NCBI GenBank assembly: GCA_963377175.1
Contig: CAUJNA010003239.1
Span: forward strand, 110,001 to 174,000
Reading direction: 5' to 3'
DNA length: 64,000 nucleotides
Origin: Effrenium voratum
Lineage: Eukaryota; Sar; Dinophyceae; Suessiales; Symbiodiniaceae
The notes beneath the pieces were generated by a model. It made no database searches. It worked only from the letters and a program-made list of their open reading frames with translations, and was not told where the DNA came from. Below are positions 54,675 through 64,000 of the stretch, piece by piece. Within the stretch, counting starts at the first letter, position 1; each line of letters begins with the position of its first letter. A program made the translations under genes and the position numbers.

Positions 54675-57600
54675 TCATTGCTCCAGGTGCAAGCCACCCG
54701 TAGTTTCCATCTCTTCGATCAGACCGTCAATTTCACACTGCTTTCCCTTGGCATCCATGACAGCGCTGGCGTCCCTCGACAGCTGGCGGCTCACCAGCTG
54801 GCTGTAGACCCCCCCAGTCTTCAGCAGCTCCTCGTGAGTCCCGTGCTCCATGATGGCGCCCTTGTGGACCACGCAGATCTGGGTGGCATTGATCACGGTG
54901 CTGAGCCGGTGCGCGATGAGCACCACAGTGCTCCTCAGCTCCGAGATCAGCTTCTCAAGAGCGGCCTGCACCATCGCCTCAGAGCAACCCCATTTCCGGC
55001 CATCCACTTTCTGGCCCGAGTTCTCCCAGAACCCTCCAGCAGACCTTTTCAGCATACCCGGAACCCCAGTAAAAGTGCCAAAACCTCAGAATCGGAGGGT
55101 TTGGTATGTTGGAGGCTTCTTGGAGTTTGCCATGTAAATATATATATATATATATCCTCAGGGGTACCTTCATTGTTTTTGCTATCTTTGTCAAAAGGCA
55201 ACTCGGGTACCTGTCATCATTCCTGGCCGTCTCAAAAAGGTGACCAGTCAAGGGCCCAACCACGTGCCTCTGAGGTCGAGGCAAGAGCCGAACCAGAATT
55301 TGATTGTGGCTCAGGTACTCCCTGGAAGAGACTTCAACGTGGAAACACAAAGTATCAAGCCAACCTGTGACTACTTCTAAAAAGAAAAAAAGGCTCCACA
55401 GAGTGAGTCCCCACGTACCCTCCCACCAACAAACATACAAATTCGCGCCCTTTGTTAAAGACTACAATTTGCCTTTGACAAAGGCGGTCTGTGCACTTCC
55501 ATGTTTGACGGAGGCTTTAGTTGTGTGAATTTCCCAGCATTCGAACCCCTACAGAACCTCCATTTGCTTAAGCCCCTGGAAAATATAGAATATTTCCAGT
55601 AGTGATAGATTCCCTTTAAAACCAAAAGGGGAAAACAAAAACAATCTTAAGCAAATGGAAGAGGACCTGTCTGAATTCGACTTCTGGCCTCGTTCTCCGC
55701 GTCCAAGGCGGAGGTGGCCTCGTCCAGGAAGAGCATCCGGGGCCTCCGCAGGAAGCAGCGCGCGATGGCGAGGCGCTGCTTTTGGCCCCCCGACAGCATG
55801 ATGCCCTTCTCCCCCACCCGGGTGTCGTAGCCCTCCTCCATGTCCAGGATGAACTCGTGCACGTTGGCGGCCTTGCAGGCGTGAATGAGCTCCTCCTTGG
55901 TGTAGTCCCGGCCCAGGCCGTAGGCAAGGTTCTCCTCCACGGAGCAGGAGAAGAGCTGCGTGTCCTGAGCCACGAAGCCACAGCACTGGCGCACACCTTT
56001 GGAGGACAAGGTCTTGGTATTCCGCCCATCCAGAAGGATGTCCCCAGCCGTGGGCTCGTAGAACCGCATCAGCAAGTTCACCAAGGTGCTCTTGCCACCC
56101 CCGCTCTTGCCCACCAAGGCGGTGCTGGTTCCAGGGTGCAGGTCCAGGTCGATGCCCTTCAGCACGAGGCTGTCGGGACGCGAGCGGTACCAGAACTGGA
56201 TGCCCTTGAGCTGCAAGTGACCCTTCACGCTCTCACGGGTCACCACTTCCCCCTCATCCGGATTCACGTCCGGCCGCGCGTCGATGAGGGAGAAAACCCG
56301 CTCGGCGGCGGAAGAGGACCTGATCAGGTCATTGAAGACATTTCCCAGGGAGATGAAGGCGTTGTTCATCATGTTCCAGTACAATTGGAAGGTGATGAGC
56401 GAGCCGATGCTCATCTGTCCATTCCCGTCGCACACCTGCTGCCCACCATACCAAAGAATCAGCACCGCAGTGCCCAGGTTCAAGTATGTGGTGAAGGCCG
56501 TCATGGAGGCCCCCACGTATGCGTTTCTGACCCCATGGCCTAAGGACGTATTGATGGAGTCCGAGAAGTTGCCGGATTCGAATTCCTCGGTGGAGAAGCC
56601 CCGCACCGTGCGGATGTTGGAAATGGCGTCGGTGGCGGTAGAGTTGGCCTCGCCCATGGCGCATTGGATGGAGAGCCTCACCTTGCGCGCCCAATGGGCG
56701 TAGGCCCGGTAGCTGTAGGTGATAGGGGGCACGATGGTCAGGGACAAAATCGACAGCTTCCAGGAGGTGCGGAAGGCCATCAGCATGCCGCCCACCAGGA
56801 GCAGCACGTTGGCCAGCAGGTCGTTCATGAGGGTGTTCAAAGGCTGCGTCATCTCGCCGGCGTCGTTGGTGAGCCGACTGGTGAGCTGGCCCGTATGCAT
56901 GGTGTCGAAGAAGGCGATGTCCATGCGGATGACGCTGGCGAAGAGCTGCAGCCGCACAGAGCACGCCATCCGCCGCTGCACCAGCTCCTGCGCCAGCGCC
57001 TTCAGCCCGCTGAAGCAGCCCTGCAGCACATTCACCACCACGTACGTCAGCATCGCCGTCTCGAAGCGGCCTCGCCCCGACTCTGGGTGCTGCAGAAAGG
57101 CGATGATGCCGTCGAAGATGGAGCCCTGCACATTGGGTGTCAGGATCTGCAGCAGCTGCACAATCACCAGGCATGCCAAAGCCGCCACCAGCGTGGGCCA
57201 GAAGTCCAGGGCGATGAGGACAATACGCTTGAAGTAAGTCCATGTTGTAATCTGCTCGCCAGCCCGCCGCACAGACCAAGCACCAAATCCTTTGGCACTG
57301 GTTTTGTTTTTCTGTTTATAGCACCTGGGGCAAAGGCCAAAATTGCAGCTGCGGCAAATGTGGGCCACGTAGTGAGGCCTCTTCATCGAATCGCCACAAA
57401 CGGCGCAGCGATGACACTTCAGCTCGGTCTGAAAGAACAGTGGGTGCATGTGCATATGCGGGATGAGCTCACCTTGGTCCTCAGTGAACTTATTGAGCAC
57501 ATTCTTCAGCATGAAGTATTCCACGTTGATCATGATCATGGTGATGGCTTGCAAAGTGCCCTGTAGGACCAAGTAGTTCGCGTCATAGTGGAACACAATG

Positions 57601-58088
57601 CACTTGATGCCGTTGTAGAAAGACATGCCCGTGCTGATGGCAAAGAGCATCATCATGACCACCTCCTTCCTGCGATCTGCTCTCTTCATCAGCAGCGCAT
57701 GATCCAGGTTCATCTCGAAGACCGTCTTCTCGGAGCTGCTGGAGCCGCTGGAGCCGCTCGAGTTCGATCTCGCACTCCCCGTGCTCGTGCTGCTGATCGG
57801 AAGCTCCGCCAAGGGCACCCGAAGATCCGAGGCCGAGGTCGCGGTGCAGGGGCGCGACTGCGGAGACGCCGTGCGACGGTGCACCACCAGAGCCAGGAGG
57901 GACATCAGAGGGAAGACCACGAGGCGGATCAAACAGCAGCTGAAAGTATCAGAGGTCTCTGATTCGTATTTGGTCGCATGAGGGTCCTTCTTCTCAATGT
58001 TGCCGATGGCAAAAAGGCCGCCTGTGACTGCTAGGTCTAGCACAAAAGCAGCCAGAATCGCTAGAACGTGAGCCCTCCGGGACACCAT
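54675..58088 (-). CDS. ABCB-type half transporter with zinc finger, copy 1
   Basis: 900 aa from exons 55689-58088 (800 codons) and 54675-54977, joined by a GC-AG intron (54978-55688). The junction reads GAG/GCG, giving DAENE-AMVQAALEKL. The start is ATG at 58088 (MVSRRAHVLAIL): a one-base indel just upstream shifts the frame between copies, so upstream codons are not coding. Four N-terminal helices (~8-28, 51-70, 143-166, 172-195) form a TMD0-like part, as in TAPL/ABCB9. A zinc finger CxxCxxC...CRSCNFGLCPRC lies at 225-256. Six core helices follow (~287-545). The nucleotide-binding domain has Walker A GKSGGGKST (660-668), LSGGQ (765-769), Walker B LFLDE (786-790) and H-loop His 823, all canonical. 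It probably acts as a dimer exporting peptides or drugs across an internal membrane; the substrate is unknown. The finger is unusual for this family. Confidence 0.93.
54978..55688 (-). other. GC-AG intron of ABC transporter copy 1
   Basis: 711 bp. The donor is GAG/GCCAGAAG and the acceptor CTCTGAG/GCG, so GAGGC is present at both borders as a direct repeat. The interior has a (TA)n tract (~55137-55155) and the dispersed repeat at 55610-55660. Copy 2 has the corresponding intron at 59374-60132, longer by about 50 bp. Confidence 0.8.
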
Positions 58089-58294
58089 GGGCAACGCTAC
58101 AGCTGAAGGCAGGAAGATTCGGCCACTGAGCGCAAACAGCTGAGCAAGTTGTGCACTTGGCCGTGCTGGGCACCTGAGGCATTTCCGGCTGAAGCTACGG
58201 AGCTCGAGCTCCGGCCTCAGATCGTGAAGTTTGTGGCGCCCACGCTGACTTGGACCTTCTTCACACCTGCGCGCTTGCATGAAATTTCCATTCT

Positions 58295-58608
58295 GGCAAT
58301 GACGGTGTTCCCCTGCAACACGTGTGAGCAAGGGCATCAGGGGCCTAGCATGGCCTAGCATATCTGCACGTTGCTAATTGGCCGTGGGTCAAAACCAATG
58401 GTACCATTTTGGGGTAGGTGGGGATTGGGATGTTCACTGGGGGTACGGGGTTTGACCCATGGCCAATTGTTTTTTTCAGCTGGTGTCCACCGGGTACTTG
58501 TACGTGCAGGGACCAAGTTATACCATCATGTCCTAGAGTCACACTGATGGGCTTATAGACTAGCATTCCCTGCAAACTCATGGAACTCAGCGCTGTCTCC
58601 AAAAGGCA
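58295..58608. repeat. Inverted repeat flanking copy 2, left arm
   Basis: About 314 bp, the reverse complement of 63671-63991 with roughly 95% identity by eye. It starts exactly where homology to the duplicated unit ends (58293) and contains a family A MITE. Confidence 0.9.
58376..58469. mobile_element. MITE-like element, family A, in inverted repeat
   Basis: Ends are AATTGGCCGTGGGTCAAAAC and the complement GTTTGACCCATGGCCAATT. The inverted core GGATGTTCACTGGGGGTAC is present as GGGATGTTCACTGGGGGTAC. Confidence 0.75.
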
Positions 58609-58656
58609 AGTGAGAAACCTGGAGGCTTCGGATCCAATGGATCCCGAGTTCGTACC

Positions 58657-61600
58657 GATCCCCGCAGTCCGAAGGAAAGCAAGGGAAAGCGAATCTGGGC
58701 AAAGGATCTTTCTTTCGTCGCGAATTCTCCATGCATGCCTTTGATCGTGGCCAACTGTACAAGCCACATCAGGCCATAGTGGAAAAGTGGTCCAAACTGA
58801 CTTGGGCCTCGGTCACAAAATTCGCAGCGGGTGCCGGGATTGGCTGGAGCTCGTGCGCGGCCCGGCTGCACGTTGGCTGCGCCCTCGAAACGAGGCTCCG
58901 ACCAAACGCGGCGTGCGTCGAAATGCTTAATTAGCGCCCTGCGCCAGCCGTGTCTGTTGTGACCGGCTCTTGAAGCAAGGCGGGATGTACTCAGTCCGAA
59001 TCTGCGTTTGAGTGTCATGGCAAGTTGAACTGCTCTGCATGCTGCAGCAAATTTGCCGGGCTGTCAGAGATCATTGCTCCAGGTGCAAGCCACCCGTAGT
59101 TTCCATCTCTTCGATCAGACCGTCAATTTCACACTGCTTTCCCTTGGCATCCATGACAGCGCTGGCGTCCCTCGACAGCTGGCGGCTCACCAGCTGGCTG
59201 TAGACCCCCCCAGTCTTCAGCAGCTCCTCGTGAGTCCCGTGCTCCATGATGGCGCCCTTGTGGACCACGCAGATCTGGGTGGCGTTGATCACGGTGCTGA
59301 GCCGGTGCGCGATGAGCACCACAGTGCTCCTCAGCTCCGAGATCAGCTTCTCAAGAGCGGCCTGCACCATCGCCTCAGAGCAACCCCATTTCCGGCCATC
59401 CACTTTCTGGCCCGAGTTCTCCCAGAACCCTCCAGCAGACCTTTTCAGCATACCCCGGAACCCCAGTAAAAGTGCCAAAACCTCAGAATCGGAGGGTTTG
59501 GTATGTTGGAGGCTTCTTGGAGTTTGCCATGTAAATATATATATATATAGCCTCAGGGGTACCTTCATTGTTTTTGCTATCTTTGTCAAAAGGCAACTCG
59601 GGTACCTGTCATCATTCCTGGCCGTCTCAAAAAGGTGACCAGTCAAGGGCCCAACCACGTGCCTCTGAGGTCGAGGCAAGAGCCGAACCAGAATTTGATT
59701 GTGGCTCAGGTACTCCCTGGAAGAGACTTCAACGTGGAAACACAAAGTATCAAGCCAACCTGTGACTGCTTCTAAAAAGAAAAAAATGGCTCCACAGAGT
59801 GAGTCCCCAGGTACCCTCCCACCAACAAACATACAAATTCGCGCCCTTTGTTAAAGACTACAATTTGCCTTTGACAAAGGCGGTCTGTGCACTTCCATGT
59901 TTGACGGAGGCTTTAGTTGTGTGAATTTCCCAGCATTGCTAATGTTTGCGATGGTTCCTGGTAAATTGGAAATCACATTTTACGCGAACCCCTACAGAAC
60001 CTCCATTTGCTTAAGCCCCTGGAAAATATAGAATATTTCCAGTAGTGATAGATTCCCTTTAAAACCAAAAGGGGAAAACAAAAAATGATCTTAAGCAAAT
60101 GGAAGAGGACCTGTCTGAATTCGACTTCTGGCCTCGTTCTCCGCGTCCAAGGCGGAGGTGGCCTCGTCCAGGAAGAGCATCCGGGGCCTCCGCAGGAAGC
60201 AGCGCGCGATGGCGAGGCGCTGCTTTTGGCCCCCCGACAGCATGATGCCCTTCTCCCCCACCCGGGTGTCGTAGCCCTCCTCCATGTCCAGGATGAACTC
60301 GTGCACGTTGGCGGCCTTGCAGGCGTGAATGAGCTCCTCCTTGGTGTAGTCCCGGCCCAGGCCGTAGGCAAGGTTCTCCTCCACGGAGCAGGAGAAGAGC
60401 TGCGTGTCCTGAGCCACGAAGCCACAGCACTGGCGCACACCTTTGGAGGACAAGGTCTTGGTATTCCGCCCATCCAGAAGGATGTCCCCAGCCGTGGGCT
60501 CGTAGAACCGCATCAGCAAGTTCACCAAGGTGCTCTTGCCACCCCCGCTCTTGCCCACCAAGGCGGTGCTGGTTCCAGGGTGCAGGTCCAGGTCGATGCC
60601 CTTCAGCACGAGGCTGTCGGGACGCGAGCGGTACCAGAACTGGATGCCCTTGAGCTGCAAGTGACCCTTCACGCTCTCACGGGTCACCACTTCCCCCTCA
60701 TCCGGATTCACGTCCGGCCGCGCGTCGATGAGGGAGAAAACCCGCTCGGCGGCGGAAGAGGACCTGATCAGGTCATTGAAGACATTTCCCAGGGAGATGA
60801 AGGCGTTGTTCATCATGTTCCAGTACAATTGGAAGGTGATGAGCGAGCCGATGCTCATCTGTCCATTCCCGTCGCACACCTGCTGCCCACCATACCAAAG
60901 AATCAGCACCGCAGTGCCCAGGTTCAAGTATGTGGTGAAGGCTGTCATGGAGGCCCCCACGTATGCGTTTCTGACCCCATGGCCTAAGGACGTATTGATG
61001 GAGTCTGAGAAGTTGCCGGATTCGAATTCCTCGGTGGAGAAGCCCCGCACCGTGCGGATGTTGGAGATGGCGTCGGTGGCGGTAGAGTTGGCCTCGCCCA
61101 TGGCGCATTGGATGGAGAGCCTCACCTTGCGCGCCCAATGGGCGTAGGCCCGGTAGCTGTAGGTGATAGGGGGCACGATGGTCAGGGACAAAATCGACAG
61201 CTTCCAGGAGGTGCGGAAGGCCATCAGCATGCCGCCCACCAGGAGCAGCACGTTGGCCAGCAGGTCGTTCATGAGGGTGTTCAAAGGCTGCGTCATCTCG
61301 CCGGCGTCGTTGGTGAGCCGACTGGTGAGCTGGCCCGTATGCATGGTGTCGAAGAAGGCGATGTCCATGCGGATGACGCTGGCGAAGAGCTGCAGCCGCA
61401 CAGAGCACGCCATCCGCCGCTGCACCAGCTCCTGCGCCAGCGCCTTCAGCCCGCTGAAGCAGCCCTGCAGCACATTCACCACCACGTACGTCAGCATCGC
61501 CGTCTCGAAGTGGCCTCGCCCCGACTCTGGGTGCTGCAGAAAGGCGATGATGCCGTCGAAGATGGAGCCCTGCACATTGGGTGTCAGGATCTGCAGCAGC

Positions 61601-62738
61601 TGCACAATCACCAGGCATGCCAAAGCCGCCACCAGCGTGGGCCAGAAGTCCAGGGCGATGAGGACAATACGCTTGAAGTAAGTCCATGTTGTAATCTGCT
61701 CGCCAGCCCGCCGCACAGACCAAGCACCAAATCCTTTGGCACTGGTTTTGTCTTTCTGTTTATAGCACCTGGGGCAAAGGCCAAAATTGCAGCTGCGGCA
61801 AATGTGGGCCACGTAGTGAGGCCTCTTCATCGAATCGCCACAAACGGCGCAGCGATGACACTTCAGCTCGGTCTGAAAGAACAGTGGGTGCATGTGCATA
61901 TGCGGGATGAGCTCACCTTGGTCCTCAGTGAACTTATTGAGCACATTCTTCAGCATGAAGTATTCCACGTTGATCATGATCATGGTGATGGCTTGCAAAG
62001 TGCCCTGTAGGACCAAGTAGTTCGCGTCATAGTGAAACACAATGCACTTGATGCCGTTGTAGAAAGACATGCCCGTGCTGATGGCAAAGAGCATCATCAT
62101 GACCACCTCCTTCCTGCGATCTGCTCTCTTCATCAGCAGCGCATGATCCAGGTTCATCTCGAAGACCGTCTTCTCGGAGCTGCTGGAGCCGCTGGAGCCG
62201 CTCGAGTTCGATCTCGCACTCCCCGTGCTCGTGCTGCTGATCGGAAGCTCCGCCAAGGGCACCCGAAGATCCGAGGCCGAGGTCGCGGTGCAGGGGCGCG
62301 ACTGCGGAGACGCCGTGCGACGGTGCACCACCAGAGCCAGGAGGGACATCAGAGGGAAGACCACGAGGCGGATCAAACAGCAGCTGAAAGTATCAGAGGT
62401 CTCTGATTCGTATTTGGTCGCATGAGGGTCCTTCTTCTCAATGTTGCCGATGGCAAAAAGGCCGCCTGTGACTGCTAGGTCTAGCACAAAAGCAGCCAGA
62501 ATCGCTAGAACGTGAGCCCTCCGGGACACCATGGGCAACGCTACAGCTGAAGGCAGGAAGATTCGGCCACTGAGCGCAAACAGCTGAGCAAGTTGTGCAC
62601 TTGGCCGTGCTGGGCACCTGAGGCAATTTCCGGCCGAAGCTACGGAGCTCGAGCTCCGGCCTCAGATCGTGAAGTTTGTGGCGCCCACGCTGACTTGGAC
62701 CTTCTTCACACCTGCGCGCTTGCATGAAAATTCCATTC
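58657..62738. repeat. Tandem segmental duplication, copy 2
   Basis: Direct repeat of 54261-58293 at an offset of 4396 bp that increases to about 4440 after intron insertion. It is separated from copy 1 by the inverted-repeat arm and about 48 bp of unique sequence. Confidence 0.97.
59071..62532 (-). CDS. ABCB-type half transporter with zinc finger, copy 2
   Basis: Same structure as copy 1: exons 60133-62532 and 59071-59373, a GC-AG intron at 59374-60132, 900 aa. By eye I see only two amino-acid differences in exon 1: Asn to Asp just after the zinc finger (KQKDKTS), and Arg to His before the second core helix (GRGHFETA). All ATP-binding motifs are intact. Such near identity, extending through the intron, points to very recent duplication or gene conversion. 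Both copies are head to tail, the usual arrangement of amplified dinoflagellate genes. Confidence 0.93.
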
Positions 62739-63670
62739 ACCCCCAAGCAGAGTGATGCAAATGGGATGACAATCAGTGGCCAAGCCCCGTGCCTTTCTTG
62801 GGATCCTTCCTGTTTTGCCGCCCCCGTTGCACGGCTTGAATCTTGGTGGCTGCCGCATCGCCTCGGTCCGAAGGTCCGAAGGAGCAGCGAGATGCTGACA
62901 CCCAAGAAGCCGTCCGGCGGCCCTGACTTCGGGCGGTTTTGAAAGTGTTCTTTAGTGGGGTGAGAAGTGGCTGTGGCTCAAAAAACGGGATTCCAAAATG
63001 GCTTGCCCTGGGAAGTGGGTTCCATGGACCAAAACCTGCGGTTTGCCCCTCCGATCGTTTCATTTTGAGCCACAAGTGGAAACATGGGACCCGAGAACGC
63101 GCTTGCGCCTCGGCCCAGAACTAAGATCACAGTTTCCGCGCTGCGTTTGGGTCAGCTTCCGCGAGCCAAGGTGCGGTCCGCCTGCGAAACTCCTTGGCTG
63201 TGCACTGCAACTTGAGCATTTCGGCATTTCGGCATTCTCTTCCAGCTGCAGAGCTATTGCCTGCCGCATGGCCTCATGAACAAGTGAACAAGTCTTCCGA
63301 GCTGCCGCTGGCTTTCTTCTTCTCCTTGCTCTTCGGCTTCTCCTTCACACCCTTGTCCGCCTGCCAAGTGCTGCGCAGTCTCTCGAGCTCTTCCCTCACA
63401 CTCAGGGACAAAAACCAATTAAACTACGTGTCAAGTCAAATGCGCCTCCAAACGGTTGGTCTCCTTGAAGCGTCCATTGAGATCTGACAAGTTCCCATAT
63501 CTTGCACGTACCAATAGTGACTAACAATGAAGGACACTTTAATCCATTCAACCCGCAAAGGCTGCCGACGTGATATTCCTGATCTGGGGGTTGATGCAAA
63601 CACCAGTTGCAAGGCATGGCCATCAAACAATAGAATTTGACTGACACGGTCCTGCCCAAGAATCATTTTT
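62739..63670. other. Non-coding spacer with a MITE
   Basis: No exon is recognised. It contains a family B MITE and lies between the copy 2 upstream homology and the right inverted-repeat arm. Confidence 0.4.
62970..63075. mobile_element. MITE-like element, family B
   Basis: Ends are TGTGGCTCAAAA and TTTTGAGCCACA. The interior has CCAAAATGGCTTGCCCT and CCAAAACCTGCGGT, shared with 33842-33950. Confidence 0.65.
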
Positions 63671-63991
63671 CTTTTGGAGACAGCGCTGAGTTCCATGAGT
63701 TTGCAGGGAATGCTAGTCTATAAGCCCATCAGTGTGACTCTAGGACATGATGGTATAACTTGGTCCCTGCACGTACAAGTACCCGGTGGACACCAGCTGA
63801 AAAAGAAAAAAAAAACAATTGGCCATGGGTCAAAACCCCGTACCTTTCGTGAACATCCCAATCCCCACCTACCACAAAATGGTACCATTGGTTTTGACCC
63901 ACGGCCAATTAGCAACGTGCAGATATGCTAGGCCATGCTAGGCCCCTGATGCCCTTGCTCACACGTGTTGCAGGGGTACACCGTCATTGCC
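63671..63991. repeat. Inverted repeat flanking copy 2, right arm
   Basis: Reverse complement of 58295-58608, from CTTTTGGAGACAGCGCTGAG to CCGTCATTGCC. It has a longer A-run and a few substitutions. Homology stops just before the window ends. Confidence 0.9.
63817..63910. mobile_element. MITE-like element, family A, in inverted repeat
   Basis: Ends are AATTGGCCATGGGTCAAAAC and the complement GTTTTGACCCACGGCCAATT. The core is slightly altered (GTACCTTTCGTGAACATCCC). Confidence 0.75.
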
Positions 63992-64000
63992 GGCGGCTTT

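Larger units (their letters stand above)
54261..58293. repeat. Tandem segmental duplication, copy 1
   Basis: It matches 58657-62738 almost base for base, from GATCCCCGCAGTCCGAAGG to GCATGAAA(A)TTCCATTC, including the gene, its intron and the 3' flank. The main differences are an insertion of about 50 bp in the copy 2 intron, a shorter TA tract there, and scattered single-base changes. Confidence 0.97.

Noticed and set aside
58089..58361. In-frame extension upstream of the ABC transporter copy 1 start
   Set aside because: Copy 2 has a one-base insertion there that breaks the frame, so the common ATG at 58088/62532 is the start.

Overview
This window looks like nuclear DNA of a dinoflagellate. 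The evidence is GC-AG introns (donor GC) beside GT-AG ones, intron ends that share short direct repeats, short GC3-rich exons in repeat-filled introns, a tandemly duplicated gene, dense MITE-like elements and microsatellites, and a Ty1/copia-type retroelement. The taxon is inferred; no rRNA or spliced-leader sequence was recognised.

Layout. From 1 to 10.9 kb and from 26.9 to 45 kb there are scattered minus-strand exons. They include protein kinase exons (4.0-6.0 kb, probably also 7.3 kb), EGF-like and other Cys-rich exons (8.9-10.4 kb, 27.7-31.9 kb), ankyrin exons (35.4-35.9 kb), a ZZ zinc-finger exon (2.1 kb) and several of unknown family. Many exon pairs join in phase. Between them lie at least four MITE-like families, CA, GA, CT and CGCA microsatellites, a 223-bp dispersed repeat and an 89-bp tandem repeat.

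From 10,892 to 26,852 lies a 16-kb minus-strand LTR retrotransposon. It has 384/383-bp LTRs that differ by one base, TG...CA ends, a perfect 5-bp target duplication (ATAGG), a putative primer-binding site and a polypurine tract. Its reading frames, in order, are a disordered ORF1, a coiled-coil ORF2, a Gag-like ORF3 with two CCCH fingers, an unrecognised ORF4, a frame-broken integrase C-terminal part, a large Pol (methyltransferase-like domain, complete dUTPase, copia RT and RNase H, extra C-terminal region), and a 986-codon ORF7 with a zinc ribbon and an RD-rich tail. The most unusual signal in the window is here. More than 40 perfect micro-hairpins with unrelated stems share one loop, TANC on the + strand (GNTA in the sense RNA). 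They lie in every reading frame and in the 3' untranslated region, and I did not notice them elsewhere.

From about 45 to 54 kb I support no genes, only simple-sequence tracts and repeats. From 54.3 to 62.7 kb two almost identical head-to-tail copies of a TAPL-like (ABCB-type) half transporter lie on the minus strand. Each has a four-helix N-terminal part, an inserted zinc finger and one GC-AG intron. Copy 2 is enclosed by a ~315-bp inverted repeat that carries a MITE.
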